Assembly: GCA_050950645.1 (NCBI GenBank)
Contig: JBMNHZ010000009.1
Location: forward strand, 62,001 to 126,000
DNA length: 64,000 nucleotides
Reading direction: 5' to 3'
Source: BRH-c25 sp012519325
GTDB taxonomy: Bacteria; Bacillota; Clostridia; Lutisporales; Lutisporaceae
Below the pieces are notes generated by a model that was not told where the DNA came from, did not search any database, and saw only the letters and a program-made list of their open reading frames with translations. Position 1 is the first letter of the stretch, and each line of letters opens with the position of its first letter. Shown here in pieces: positions 52,098 through 61,517 of this stretch. Made by a program: the position numbers and the translations under genes.

Positions 52098-53740
52098 AAA
52101 TCTTCAGTACTTACATCAAGGGCTGACAATACAGCTTCAAAAACAAGCTTTGAATCTGTTTCAAAAGAATAGGGTATATTGATTCTTTCTGTATATTTGT
52201 GAGCATCCTTTCCCAAGGGTCCTATATTCACAAATGGTATATTGAGACTGGCTATTGCATCCAAAGGTATTGTGTATTTGCCCCCCCATAGAGGGAAATT
52301 TGCCTTCAGGTTTCCGATATCAATATTGTCAGGCAGTCCAAGATAACTCATATCGGATAAACCCGGGAAAAAGGGCTCATGGTATATAGTCTCATCATAT
52401 TTTGATTTTGCCTTTGCTATGATTCTTTCAGCTATTTCAGCCGTTTTACTGTTATGATCCGGAACTCCGGAATGAGGGTAATAGGGCGGCGCAAGGAACA
52501 GTACTATCATAGGATCCCTATAGGGGCAGAATTTATGTGCTTCCCTGACTATATCAACGGACAGTCTTCTTAAGTCATTTACCGGAGATTCATTTACAAA
52601 AGCCTTCATATGTCTATCGAATTCTTTACCTCCGGATTCAAGGCACATCTTGTAAAGCTCCTTAAATGTAATAACCTTAGGTATAATTTTCGGCAGCTCC
52701 GGCTTACTGCCTGTAAGGGTTTGCAGGCGATCGGCCTTGTTCTCAATGTTTTTCAGTACTTCCATGAACGCTTCCTCACCAATATTCTTAAGCTTTTTAA
52801 GCACCTCATCCGGTGAAGAAGTAACAGTCATGAAATTGAAATAGGCATAAGCTGATGCGGGAGTTGAGACAGAATATGCATTTTTTGTATCAGACTGCTT
52901 CAGGCACACTGGGGCAGGTACTCTGAAGCTGCCGAAAGAATCCGTAAGCTCCGGGTTTAATTCGATTTTTTCTATTATCTTAGCTGCCAGTAGGTTCGGA
53001 TTCAGGCCGGAAAAAGGGTCACCCCCATGGGTCTCCTTCCCTACGCAGTAAAAGACCGGAAGTAATTTTCCAACAGCCCCTGTATACAGGTATTTGCTGT
53101 TGTCTCCAGGATATTTCGGGAAATGAGGTTCTGATACGATGCAGCATACATATTCCAGTTTCCTTTCCTCTTTCAATCTTGTCAGCAATTCAACAGAACT
53201 CAACATTCCTGCGGAATTGTTTTCTTCGTCAGGAACTGACAGTAATAGGATATTTCCCGGGAAATTATCCAATTTACTTTCTATCTGGTGCATAATTTCG
53301 ACATCGAGAGCTATTCCGAACTTCATATCCATTATTCCACGTCCAAAAATATAATCCCCTGAAGCAAGATCCTTTTCAGCTTCTTTTGAGAGGGTGATGC
53401 CGCTGCCTTTTTTGAGAAGCTCAGTATATTCCAAAGGCTTGAATGCATAATCCTTATAAGCACCGTAATCATCTACGCCCACAACATCAAAATGGCTTAG
53501 GAGAATAACAGTTTTTCTGTTCTCCGGTCTCCCCTCCATCAGAGCATGGACATAGTACCTTCCGAAGGGATCATTTTTTATTGGGTTAATACCTGCATTA
53601 GAAGGATTGTTTTTAAAGTATTCCATTCTCATGATTACTTCATAAAGCTTTTCTGCAATTTCTATTTCTCCGGGCGTCTCAGATATGCTTGAAATATTGC
53701 AAAGTTCAATCAGCAAGTTTTTCATTCTATCAATATCCAT
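52088..53740 (-). CDS. rocB: RocB-like M20-family peptidase/amidohydrolase
   Basis: The 550-residue product aligns in layout with B. subtilis RocB (566 residues). The M20 metal site is visible in 'VILLSHFDVVGVDDYG', 'DYIFGRGIMDMKFGIALDVE' and 'LLSVPDEENNSAGM', then 'VSEPHFP' and a C-terminal 'AHKYTERINIPYSFE'. RocB belongs to arginine/ornithine utilisation; its exact reaction is unproven and may be a cytosolic amino-acid hydrolase. The start ATG 53740 has CGAGGGAATATA upstream. No other roc genes are nearby. Confidence 0.88.
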   Translation of the reverse strand: MDIDRMKNLLIELCNISSISETPGEIEIAEKLYEVIMRMEYFKNNPSNAGINPIKNDPFGRYYVHALMEGRPENRKTVILLSHFDVVGVDDYGAYKDYAFKPLEYTELLKKGSGITLSKEAEKDLASGDYIFGRGIMDMKFGIALDVEIMHQIESKLDNFPGNILLLSVPDEENNSAGMLSSVELLTRLKEERKLEYVCCIVSEPHFPKYPGDNSKYLYTGAVGKLLPVFYCVGKETHGGDPFSGLNPNLLAAKIIEKIELNPELTDSFGSFRVPAPVCLKQSDTKNAYSVSTPASAYAYFNFMTVTSSPDEVLKKLKNIGEEAFMEVLKNIENKADRLQTLTGSKPELPKIIPKVITFKELYKMCLESGGKEFDRHMKAFVNESPVNDLRRLSVDIVREAHKFCPYRDPMIVLFLAPPYYPHSGVPDHNSKTAEIAERIIAKAKSKYDETIYHEPFFPGLSDMSYLGLPDNIDIGNLKANFPLWGGKYTIPLDAIASLNIPFVNIGPLGKDAHKYTERINIPYSFETDSKLVFEAVLSALDVSTEDFGI

Positions 53741-53906
53741 TATATTCCCTCGCTTCCAGATGCATTGAAAAAGTACCCTGTATTAAATTCTTATATTCTT
53801 ATTTTAACAGAATAATGGGCGTGTGGCATCAAGGAAAGTTTACAAGATACAAAAATTGGGATAATATATACTTAAGCAGGCGCTCATTTCACATACGGAG
53901 GACAGT

Positions 53907-54479
53907 ATGCTCAAGAAAAAGAAAAACTATCTGAAGCAGATATATAAAATGAATCCGGAAACAAATGCATACATTATTGAGGTCTCGCTGATTGATTATA
54001 ATGAGATATTCAACGGCTGGGACCCTTCGCCCATCAAGAAAAGGGATATTGACCCGGAGCTCTTGCATTTTTTGGAGGAATGTGATTCTGATATTCCTTT
54101 GAAATTTCCTTTGGAGCTGACATTTTATCTGCCTGAAGACCAATATGACCGAGAAAAGGAAAAACTGTCAAGAGTGGGAATAAAAAATTACTTTGACTAT
54201 TCGGTTCACTTTATCAGAAAAGAACTGAACATAATAATAGAAAAAATAGTTTTGTACATTATTATGGCTGTTGCTTTCCTATCGGTGGGGTATTTGTCCG
54301 GACAGGAAGCAGAGCCTGGTTTTTTTACTGCCATATTAATAGAGGGACTTACTGTCGGCGGCTGGGTATTCTTATGGGAGTCATTTTCATTATTCTTTTT
54401 TGCCAGGCAGGAGGTTTCCGGCAGGCTTAAAAGGTATATAAGATTAAAGGATACAAAAATCAATTTTAAATATAAGTAG
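53907..54479 (+). CDS. Membrane protein of unknown function
   Basis: The 190-residue product has a soluble, charged N-terminal half (about 1-105, 'AYIIEVSLIDYNEIFNGWDP', 'LELTFYLPEDQYD'). Two membrane helices follow (about 110-130 and 140-165) and a basic tail. I recognise no family. ATG 53907 follows GGAGGACAGT. It is followed at once by a palindromic repeat (copy 5), so it is probably monocistronic. Confidence 0.72.
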   Translation: MLKKKKNYLKQIYKMNPETNAYIIEVSLIDYNEIFNGWDPSPIKKRDIDPELLHFLEECDSDIPLKFPLELTFYLPEDQYDREKEKLSRVGIKNYFDYSVHFIRKELNIIIEKIVLYIIMAVAFLSVGYLSGQEAEPGFFTAILIEGLTVGGWVFLWESFSLFFFARQEVSGRLKRYIRLKDTKINFKYK

Positions 54480-54480
54480 A

Positions 54481-54600
54481 AGGGACATGGGGACGTTCCC
54501 CTGTCTCACTGAAAACAAGACACGCGAAACGTCCCCGTGTCCCACGTCCCCGTGTCCCACATGGCATCTGAAGAATGCGACGCATTATTCTTCAGATGCG
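54481..54600. repeat. Palindromic repeat element, copy 5 of 5
   Basis: GGGACATGGGGACGTTCCCC and inverted GCGAAACGTCCCCGTGTCCC arms are followed by a duplicated ACGTCCCCGTGTCCC. A second hairpin, GCATCTGAAGAATGCG/CGCATTATTCTTCAGATGC (54564-54599), carries the GAAGAATGCGACGC outer arm found in copies 1 and 3. It stands between two co-directional genes. Confidence 0.78.
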
Positions 54601-54665
54601 AAACTTTTATATAGCAGATAACGTCTATACTAATGGATTAGAATGTACAGATGGGGGTTTATGTA

Positions 54666-57065
54666 TTGAAAAAAATATTAAGGACAGCAGCAATAATCCT
54701 GATGCTTGCATTGGTTCTGGGGCAGCTTTTCCAGCCCGGCGTGCAAGCTGATACAGATGATGCAATAATAATCAATATGAAGGTGGGCTTTGATAAATTT
54801 TATAAAATCGGCTATACTACGCCGGTTTATTTTGAAATAGAAAACAAGCTCAGGGATATTAACGGTGAAATCCAGCTGGAAATGCCCAGCCAATACGACA
54901 GTATAACCCTATATGCCATGAACGTGAGTTTGCCCAAGGATTCCGTGAAAAAATTCTTAATGAATGTGCCTGTTAATGTATTCAACACTAAGATTAAGGT
55001 AAATATTGCAGAGAAAGACAATATAATCAGTACAAAATCCTTTAGGATAGATCCGGGATCAAGCACGGATACCTTTGCCATAGGAATACTTAGTGATGAT
55101 TTTGACAGTATAAAATACATAAACAAGGTCTCCATGAAAAACCTCGGCAATATCGGTACGAAAAATGTCAGGCTGGATGAAAACAGTTTTCCGGAGGACA
55201 TTGATGCACTTAAAACCTTTAATGCAATTGTTATTAACAATTATGACACATCCAGGCTCGGTACGGCTCAATATGATACTTTGAAAAAATGGGTTGCTGA
55301 GGGAGGAATACTTATTATTGGAACCGGACCTTCACATAATAAGAGCCTGGCAGTTTTCAAGGACGATTTCATAACGGGAGAGATAGGAGAAGTGAGTACA
55401 CTTGCGACCTCAAGCCTGAATGAGATGGCAGGGAGCAAGGCCGGATCGTCAATGAAAATAAGTGTTCTGGATATAACCATAAAGAATAGCACACCGGTGA
55501 TGAAAGACGGTGAATCAGTATTGCTGCAGAAGGTCGAGAAAGGTAAAGGGGTGGTTGGAATAGCCTCTTTTGACTTTGGAATGGAACCCCTTTCCGCATG
55601 GGTTGGAAACAGTGCCTTTGCGGATAAGACAATTGTGACTATTATGCCGCAATACTATTTCAGCGATATATATCAAAAAGATATGATGATGTGGGATAAC
55701 CTATATTCAATTGACAATGCACTCAGAAATATACCGGAGCTGCCCATGCCAAAGACATCCCACATGGTGTTCCTATATATTGTCTATGTACTCCTGGCTG
55801 CTCCCATAAGCTATCTAGTATTGAAACGCATGGATAAAAGGGAAATGATGTGGGTGATTGTACCTGCACTTTCAATAGCCTTTTCGGGAGTTGTATATAT
55901 TACCGGCGCCGGAACCAGGCTGACTGAACCTGTTACAAATGTCATATCATTGGTGGATATTGACAACAGCGGAACTATAAGCCCAAAGGTTTATGCAGGG
56001 GTCTTCACTCCCAATAAAGATAATATAAGGATCGAAGCAGCAAGGGATTTTAAGATCAAGCCGCTCAGGATGAATAATAACTACTACAGAGGCTCTATAG
56101 ATAGTACTTCAAAAAGAACTGACTCAAAGATTACCCTGTCTCCCAAGACGGTGCTGGAATTCTATAATAGGGGTGTATGGAGCATGAATACCCTTGTTGT
56201 TGAGGCGGGTGAAGAATTTTCCGGAAAGCTTGAGAGCAATCTGAATTATGCAAAAGATTCTTTTACAGGAACGATATTCAACAATTCAGGCTTTGATCTG
56301 GACGAATGCTATATAATAACTCCGAACCAATACGCCGATATAGGGCCTATAAAAAATGGAGAAACAAAACATGTGAATGTAAAACCCAGCAGTTATTTCG
56401 GACAAAGATATGAGCTGATAAATGCAATATACAAAGATCCCTATTCCGGTCCTAACCGGATCAAACGAAATACCAGACTTACTCCGGAGCAGATGGCGGA
56501 ATTCAGGCGGAATCTTCAAAAAAGGCAAGTGCTGGAGTACGGCCTTATGAATGAGGCATATCAGAGTTATGAGGCGCAGCTAATTGCCTGGAGCAGTACC
56601 CCCGTGGCAAAGGACCTGCTTGTAAACGGCAGGGAGACCAGAAAGTATGAAAAGGCCTTTATTACCTCCAAAGCGAATCTGAGCTTCAGGGACGGAAACA
56701 GCGTGGAATATCCTCTTGGATTCCTGAGGCCTACCATAGTGAACAATATGAATGCAGGTAATTATGATGATTACGGGAAGATGTTTTATGGAAAGGGTTC
56801 CTTTGAAGTGCATTATACAATAGAAGATATGAAGCTTGAAAATATTAAGATACAGTACACGGTAGGAGATACCCAGCGTGTAAGGCAGTACTTATGGGAC
56901 AACGAAAAAAAGGACTGGGTTGAGGGAGACTACAGGAGTTATTATATCCATGATGAGCTCATAAAAAAATATGTAGATAACAGCAACATGCTGAAAATCA
57001 AAATAGAAATGGATGATGACAAGGTTCAGCTTCCTCAGATTGCTGTGAAGGGAAGTGTTAAATAG
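54666..57065 (+). CDS. Large membrane-anchored protein of a MoxR/ABC gene cluster
   Basis: The product is about 799 residues with a signal peptide (about 1-30). A beta-rich extracellular part follows (about 35-150, 'MKVGFDKFYKIGYTTPVYFE'), then a GATase-1-like alpha/beta domain ('FNAIVINNYDTSRL', 'KKWVAEGGILIIGTG'; about 165-330). Two membrane helices come near 365-420 ('VFLYIVYVLLAAPISYLVLK'), then a long extracytoplasmic C-terminus. TTG 54666 is favoured (GGGGG 8-9 bases upstream); ATG 54651 is in frame but lacks a site. The stop overlaps the GTG start of the ABC ATPase by one base, so the genes are coupled. Function unknown; likely the extracellular part of the system. Confidence 0.82.
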   Translation: MKKILRTAAIILMLALVLGQLFQPGVQADTDDAIIINMKVGFDKFYKIGYTTPVYFEIENKLRDINGEIQLEMPSQYDSITLYAMNVSLPKDSVKKFLMNVPVNVFNTKIKVNIAEKDNIISTKSFRIDPGSSTDTFAIGILSDDFDSIKYINKVSMKNLGNIGTKNVRLDENSFPEDIDALKTFNAIVINNYDTSRLGTAQYDTLKKWVAEGGILIIGTGPSHNKSLAVFKDDFITGEIGEVSTLATSSLNEMAGSKAGSSMKISVLDITIKNSTPVMKDGESVLLQKVEKGKGVVGIASFDFGMEPLSAWVGNSAFADKTIVTIMPQYYFSDIYQKDMMMWDNLYSIDNALRNIPELPMPKTSHMVFLYIVYVLLAAPISYLVLKRMDKREMMWVIVPALSIAFSGVVYITGAGTRLTEPVTNVISLVDIDNSGTISPKVYAGVFTPNKDNIRIEAARDFKIKPLRMNNNYYRGSIDSTSKRTDSKITLSPKTVLEFYNRGVWSMNTLVVEAGEEFSGKLESNLNYAKDSFTGTIFNNSGFDLDECYIITPNQYADIGPIKNGETKHVNVKPSSYFGQRYELINAIYKDPYSGPNRIKRNTRLTPEQMAEFRRNLQKRQVLEYGLMNEAYQSYEAQLIAWSSTPVAKDLLVNGRETRKYEKAFITSKANLSFRDGNSVEYPLGFLRPTIVNNMNAGNYDDYGKMFYGKGSFEVHYTIEDMKLENIKIQYTVGDTQRVRQYLWDNEKKDWVEGDYRSYYIHDELIKKYVDNSNMLKIKIEMDDDKVQLPQIAVKGSVK

Positions 57066-58000
57066 TGCTTGCAATAAGGAATTTGAATAAGAGATATGGA
57101 AGGTTCCAGGCAGTCTCAGATTTGAATTTAGATATATCGGAGGGAGAAATATTCGGTTTTGTAGGCCCCAACGGAGCAGGAAAGACCACTACAATGAAAA
57201 TAATATGCGGGCTCTTGAGAGCCACCTCCGGAGAAATAACCCTGGATGGGACGGATATCATACAAAACAGCAAGAGCATAAAGGAAAAAATTGGTTACAT
57301 GCCTGATTTCTTCGGAGTGTATGACGATCTGAAGGTAAGTGAATATCTGGAGTTTTATGCCTCAATATATAATATTAAAGGTCAGGAGAGGAAGAGAATT
57401 ACCGATGACCTTTTAGAGCTTGTTGACCTTAACAGCAAAAGGGAAGCATATGTGGACAGCCTTTCAAGGGGTATGAAACAAAGACTCTGTCTTGCACGCA
57501 GTCTGGTTCATAACCCCAGGCTTCTTGTGCTTGACGAACCTGCTTCCGGCATGGATCCCAGGGCAAGGTTCGAAATGAAGGAAATACTTAAGAACCTGAA
57601 AGGTATGGGAAAGACGATAATCATTAGCTCCCATATACTTTCCGAGCTTGCGGAGCTCTGCACCAGCATAGGAATCATAGACCAGGGCAGAATGGTGATA
57701 AGCGGCAGTAACGCAGAAATAATGCAGCAGGTTTATAATAAGAAGGTTGTCAAGCTGAAGGTCACAGCAAGACTTGATGATGCGGTATTGATTCTGAAGG
57801 AGTATCCTTTTGTCGACAAGCTGGTTATAGGTGAGAATACAATACAAGCAGGCTTCAAAGGCGGCGACGGGGAAATGAGCAGGGTGCTTTCCGGTTTAAT
57901 AAGCAGGGGGATACCTGTCGTATCCTTTGCACAGATGGATGGCAATCTGGAGGATGTATTCATGAAGGTCACAAGAGGGGAGGAAGAGCAATGGGCATAA
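57065..58000 (+). CDS. ABC transporter ATP-binding protein
   Basis: The 311-residue ATPase has Walker A 'GFVGPNGAGKTTTMK', the signature 'VDSLSRGMKQRLCLARSLVH', Walker B 'RLLVLDEPASGMDP' and the switch His in 'TIIISSHILSEL'. The C-terminal extension ('VVKLKVTARLDDAVLILKEY') matches DrrA/CcmA-like ABC-2 exporters. The GTG start overlaps the previous stop, and its own end overlaps the permease start by 10 bases. Together with the next gene it forms an ABC-2 type pair. Confidence 0.93.
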   Translation: MLAIRNLNKRYGRFQAVSDLNLDISEGEIFGFVGPNGAGKTTTMKIICGLLRATSGEITLDGTDIIQNSKSIKEKIGYMPDFFGVYDDLKVSEYLEFYASIYNIKGQERKRITDDLLELVDLNSKREAYVDSLSRGMKQRLCLARSLVHNPRLLVLDEPASGMDPRARFEMKEILKNLKGMGKTIIISSHILSELAELCTSIGIIDQGRMVISGSNAEIMQQVYNKKVVKLKVTARLDDAVLILKEYPFVDKLVIGENTIQAGFKGGDGEMSRVLSGLISRGIPVVSFAQMDGNLEDVFMKVTRGEEEQWA

Positions 58001-58896
58001 ACCCTGTACTTTTAAAGGAATTGAAGGTAAGAATGAGAGGCTGGAGGGCTGCGGGAATAATTGCCTTATATCTCCTGGTTCTCACTGCTGTAGCGGTTTT
58101 CATTATTTATACCGTTTTTACGGATCCCTATACCTCAAGTATAGATCCTCAGGTTTCCATAGGAGCATACACAGGTCTTGCAATAATACAGTTTATATTA
58201 ATAATGTTTATTGTTCCTGCACTTACAGCAGGAGCCATATCGGGAGAGCGGGAGAAGCAGACTCTTGATCTGGTGCTTTGTACAAAGCTGAGGCCAATAT
58301 CTATAATTACCGGAAAGCTTTTTGCATCTACCAGCCAGACCCTGCTGCTAATTATTGCATCATTTCCGATTTTCTCCATGGTATTTTTGTTCGGGGGAAT
58401 ATCAATAAAAGAGATAACGCAGCTTTTTGGTTTTTATATGGTGACGGCAGTGACTATAGGCTCTATTGGAATATTTTTCTCCACACATTTAAAAAGAACG
58501 ACAGCCTCAACAGTCTTAACATATGGTACCCTGGCATTCCTGGCATTTGGGACTATATTCATAGGAGTATTCTATATTAGGATTTTTTACCAGTGGGATT
58601 ATGAGAAGTTCCTGCCCCTGTTATATTCAAATCCGCTGGCAGGCTTCAGTTCACTGCTTGCCGAGCAGTTTGGGTATTATGGAGGCATTAATTCCTTTTT
58701 AGGGCTTTCTGCAGGTTTAGGTCGGAATTCCAATGCTGTGAAGGCGATAAGTCCTTGGCTTGGTAATATAATATTTGATGCAGTATTGTCGGCAGTGCTG
58801 CTTGCATTGTCGGCTGCAAGGATAAACCCTGTAAGGAAAGGCATATTCGGTTTTTTGAGGTCCGGGAGAAGAAGGAAAAAGGCTTCTGGGAATTAA
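57991..58896 (+). CDS. ABC-2 type transporter permease
   Basis: The 301-residue product has six or so helices ('IALYLLVLTAVAVFIIYTVF' first) and 'ISGEREKQTLDLVLCTKLRP', typical of ABC-2 permeases. It ends in a basic tail ('RSGRRRKKASGN'). ATG 57991 lies inside the end of the ATPase gene. The exported substrate is unknown; the cluster suggests an envelope-related cargo. Confidence 0.9.
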   Translation: MGINPVLLKELKVRMRGWRAAGIIALYLLVLTAVAVFIIYTVFTDPYTSSIDPQVSIGAYTGLAIIQFILIMFIVPALTAGAISGEREKQTLDLVLCTKLRPISIITGKLFASTSQTLLLIIASFPIFSMVFLFGGISIKEITQLFGFYMVTAVTIGSIGIFFSTHLKRTTASTVLTYGTLAFLAFGTIFIGVFYIRIFYQWDYEKFLPLLYSNPLAGFSSLLAEQFGYYGGINSFLGLSAGLGRNSNAVKAISPWLGNIIFDAVLSAVLLALSAARINPVRKGIFGFLRSGRRRKKASGN

Positions 58897-58923
58897 TATA
58901 TAGTAAATAAAGGAGCGATACTT

Positions 58924-60504
58924 ATGAGCCCTATTGACAAAGAGCTGATAAAAATAATACGGCGCATAAGAGACAGGCTGCATGCCGCTTTTATTATAAA
59001 CAGCATTGTACTTGGGCTTGGGTTTGCACTGTGTATCGGTCTGGGCTTGGCTGTTGCTGCAAGGTTCATTCCTATATACAATGTATATCTGATGATATTC
59101 AAGATAGTGGCGGCGGCTGTGCTTGCTGCATTTTTGTATTCCGCCTTCAAGACTCCGCGGAATGATTATGCTGCCCTGAGGGTAGATTCTTTGGGGCTTC
59201 AGGAAAGGACAGTGACTGCCCTTGAGCTTATCGGCAGCCAATCCGCCATTGCGGTGCTTGAAAAGAATGATGCCCTGATGCATCTCAAGGGTTTGGATTA
59301 CAAAAAGAAAATAACCCTAAAACCAAATAAAAGGTATTTATTAATATGCTTTATATTGGCAGCAGCTCTTTTACTTTCCGGATTTATACCGAATCCTATG
59401 GCAAAAAGGGCGGAGGAGCTTCACAGCCTAAAGGAGAAAATTGCCGAGCAGCAGAAGAAAGCCGACAAGTTGGTTGAGAGGGTTAAAAGCAATCCTAAGC
59501 TTTCCGAAGAACAGAAAAGGGAGCTGGAGACAAAGCTTTTGGAGCTTAAAAGTGAGCTTAAGTCTGCCGAGGATGAAAAGGAAATAAAGAAAGCTCTTGG
59601 AAAAACTGAAAAGAAACTGGAGTATATAAAAGAAAAATTTGCTACCAGTGAAGATTTGAAAAAGATTGCAGATGTACTTTCAAGGAACGAGATGACAAAA
59701 GCCCTTGCAGATATGATAAAAAACAGTGATGAAAAGGCTTTCAAAGAAAGCATTAGAAAAATTGCGGAAGCCCTGAGGGGGCTTTCGGCGGTCGAAAAGC
59801 AGAAGCTTGCGGAAGAGTTGTCCAAGCTGGCGCAGGAGATAAAGAGTAACCCGGAATTAAGCAGGGCCTTTGCAGGATTGGCAGAAAAGCTTGCCTCCGG
59901 TGAGCTTGGTGATATATCAAGGGAGCTCGATGAATTAAGCGAAAGTATTTCAGAGCTTATGGAAAATGAAAGTATAAGGAATGCAATATCAGAACTCGCA
60001 AAAGAGCTTGGGGCTGCAAACATCAGTCAAAGGGGCCAGGATGGGGCCGGACACCAGGGTCAGGGTAATATACCGGGAAACAATGGCCAGCAGGGACAGG
60101 GGAATCAGCCCGGTGGAAATGGGCAGGGCAGCGGCAGGGGAGGCGGTGCCGGAAGCGGCACGGATATGGGAAATGAGAATCAGGCCCCCATACCTCCTGC
60201 AGGCTCAGGAATCAGCAAAAAGAACGATTCAGTGAAAAAGGACGGAGAGTATGAGAAGATATTTACCCCTCAGACACTGGGGGGAGATGGAGAAACCTCA
60301 AACCTCAGTGGAAATAAAGGCACAGGGGGTAATGTTGAGCAGGTTATAACAGACAAGAGCCGGACAGTTCGGGGAACCTCGGTGCCATACAACCAGGTTG
60401 TCGGACAGTATAAGAGCAGGGCAATGGAGAGCCTTAACACGTCAGACATACCTCCCGGAATGAAGGATATGGTAAGGGAATACTTCACTTCACTGGAAGA
60501 ATGA
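58924..60504 (+). CDS. Membrane protein with long coiled coil (DUF4175-like)
   Basis: The 526-residue product has two N-terminal helices (about 20-45 and 55-80) and a third near 140-160. A long Lys/Glu/Leu-rich coiled coil follows (about 160-365, 'LHSLKEKIAEQQKKADKLVE'), then a Gly/Gln-rich disordered linker ('GHQGQGNIPGNNGQQGQGNQ', about 375-420) and a short C-terminal domain ('RAMESLNTSDIPPGMKDMVR'). The layout is like DUF4175-type proteins often coded next to MoxR and BatA. Start ATG behind AAAGGAGCGATA. Its stop overlaps the next open frame. Confidence 0.85.
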   Translation: MSPIDKELIKIIRRIRDRLHAAFIINSIVLGLGFALCIGLGLAVAARFIPIYNVYLMIFKIVAAAVLAAFLYSAFKTPRNDYAALRVDSLGLQERTVTALELIGSQSAIAVLEKNDALMHLKGLDYKKKITLKPNKRYLLICFILAAALLLSGFIPNPMAKRAEELHSLKEKIAEQQKKADKLVERVKSNPKLSEEQKRELETKLLELKSELKSAEDEKEIKKALGKTEKKLEYIKEKFATSEDLKKIADVLSRNEMTKALADMIKNSDEKAFKESIRKIAEALRGLSAVEKQKLAEELSKLAQEIKSNPELSRAFAGLAEKLASGELGDISRELDELSESISELMENESIRNAISELAKELGAANISQRGQDGAGHQGQGNIPGNNGQQGQGNQPGGNGQGSGRGGGAGSGTDMGNENQAPIPPAGSGISKKNDSVKKDGEYEKIFTPQTLGGDGETSNLSGNKGTGGNVEQVITDKSRTVRGTSVPYNQVVGQYKSRAMESLNTSDIPPGMKDMVREYFTSLEE

Positions 60505-60521
60505 TGCAAGGAGATAAGAAT

Positions 60522-61508
60522 ATGGAGATTAATGAAAAACAAATAAGAGATATGATTGATATTATCAAGAATGTCGAAGCTGAAATTGGAAAAGCAATAA
60601 TCGGACAGAAGGATATAGTCAGGCAGGTGCTTATTTCGGTTCTTGCAGGCGGAAATGTACTGCTTGAGGGTGTTCCGGGGCTTGGAAAAACCCAACTGGT
60701 TAAGACCCTGGCAAAGGTAATGGACCTGTCCTTTTCAAGAATACAATTTACGCCGGACTTAATGCCTGCTGACGTTATGGGAACCAACATAATAGTAAAG
60801 GATGACAGCGGAAACAGCCGCTTTGAATTCCAGAAGGGACCGGTTTTTGCCAACCTTGTACTGGCTGATGAAATAAACAGAGCTACTCCCAAAACCCAGT
60901 CGGCACTTCTGGAAGCCATGCAGGAGCAGACTGTGACAGTAGGAAAGGTAACCTACAGACTTCCTCAGCCCTTTCTGGTGCTGGCAACACAGAATCCCAT
61001 AGAGATGGAAGGCACATATCCCCTGCCCGAAGCACAGATGGACAGGTTCCTTTTTAAGCTGAGCGTCTTGTTCCCCAGCTTCGATGAGCTGAAGGATATC
61101 ATGGATATTACAACTACCAACAGGGAAGTAGAGCTTAATAAGATTATGGATGGGGAGTCAATACTTAAGATGCGTAAGATTATAAGAGAAGTACCGATAG
61201 CAAAGCCCGTGCAGGAATATGCTCTCAGAGTTGTCCTGGGCACACATCCCGAAATAGAAGGGGCACCGGAAGGCACAAAGAAGTATATAAGATTTGGGGC
61301 AAGTCCGAGAGCCGCCCAGGCAATAATAACCGCATCCAGGGCAAGGGCTGTCATGGAAGGCAGATACAATGTTTCCTTTGAAGATATTAAATATGTGGCG
61401 TATCCTTCTCTGCGGCACAGGTTCTTCCTGAACTTCGACGCCGTGGCTGACGGCGTTACCACCGACGCATTGATTGGCCAGCTTTTGGAAGAAGTTAGTG
61501 TTTATTAA
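60522..61508 (+). CDS. MoxR-type AAA+ ATPase
   Basis: The 328-residue protein has Walker A 'EGVPGLGKTQLVKTLA', Walker B 'LVLADEINRATPKTQSALLE', sensor 'LATQNPIEMEGTYPLPEAQM' and 'MDRFLFKLSV', all MoxR hallmarks. MoxR ATPases act as chaperones that mature or activate partner complexes, usually with VWA proteins. ATG 60522 behind CAAGGAGATA is the start; the frame is open to 60501 but without a site. DUF58 and VWA genes follow, the classic set. Confidence 0.95.
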   Translation: MEINEKQIRDMIDIIKNVEAEIGKAIIGQKDIVRQVLISVLAGGNVLLEGVPGLGKTQLVKTLAKVMDLSFSRIQFTPDLMPADVMGTNIIVKDDSGNSRFEFQKGPVFANLVLADEINRATPKTQSALLEAMQEQTVTVGKVTYRLPQPFLVLATQNPIEMEGTYPLPEAQMDRFLFKLSVLFPSFDELKDIMDITTTNREVELNKIMDGESILKMRKIIREVPIAKPVQEYALRVVLGTHPEIEGAPEGTKKYIRFGASPRAAQAIITASRARAVMEGRYNVSFEDIKYVAYPSLRHRFFLNFDAVADGVTTDALIGQLLEEVSVY

Positions 61509-61517
61509 CAGTTAGTA

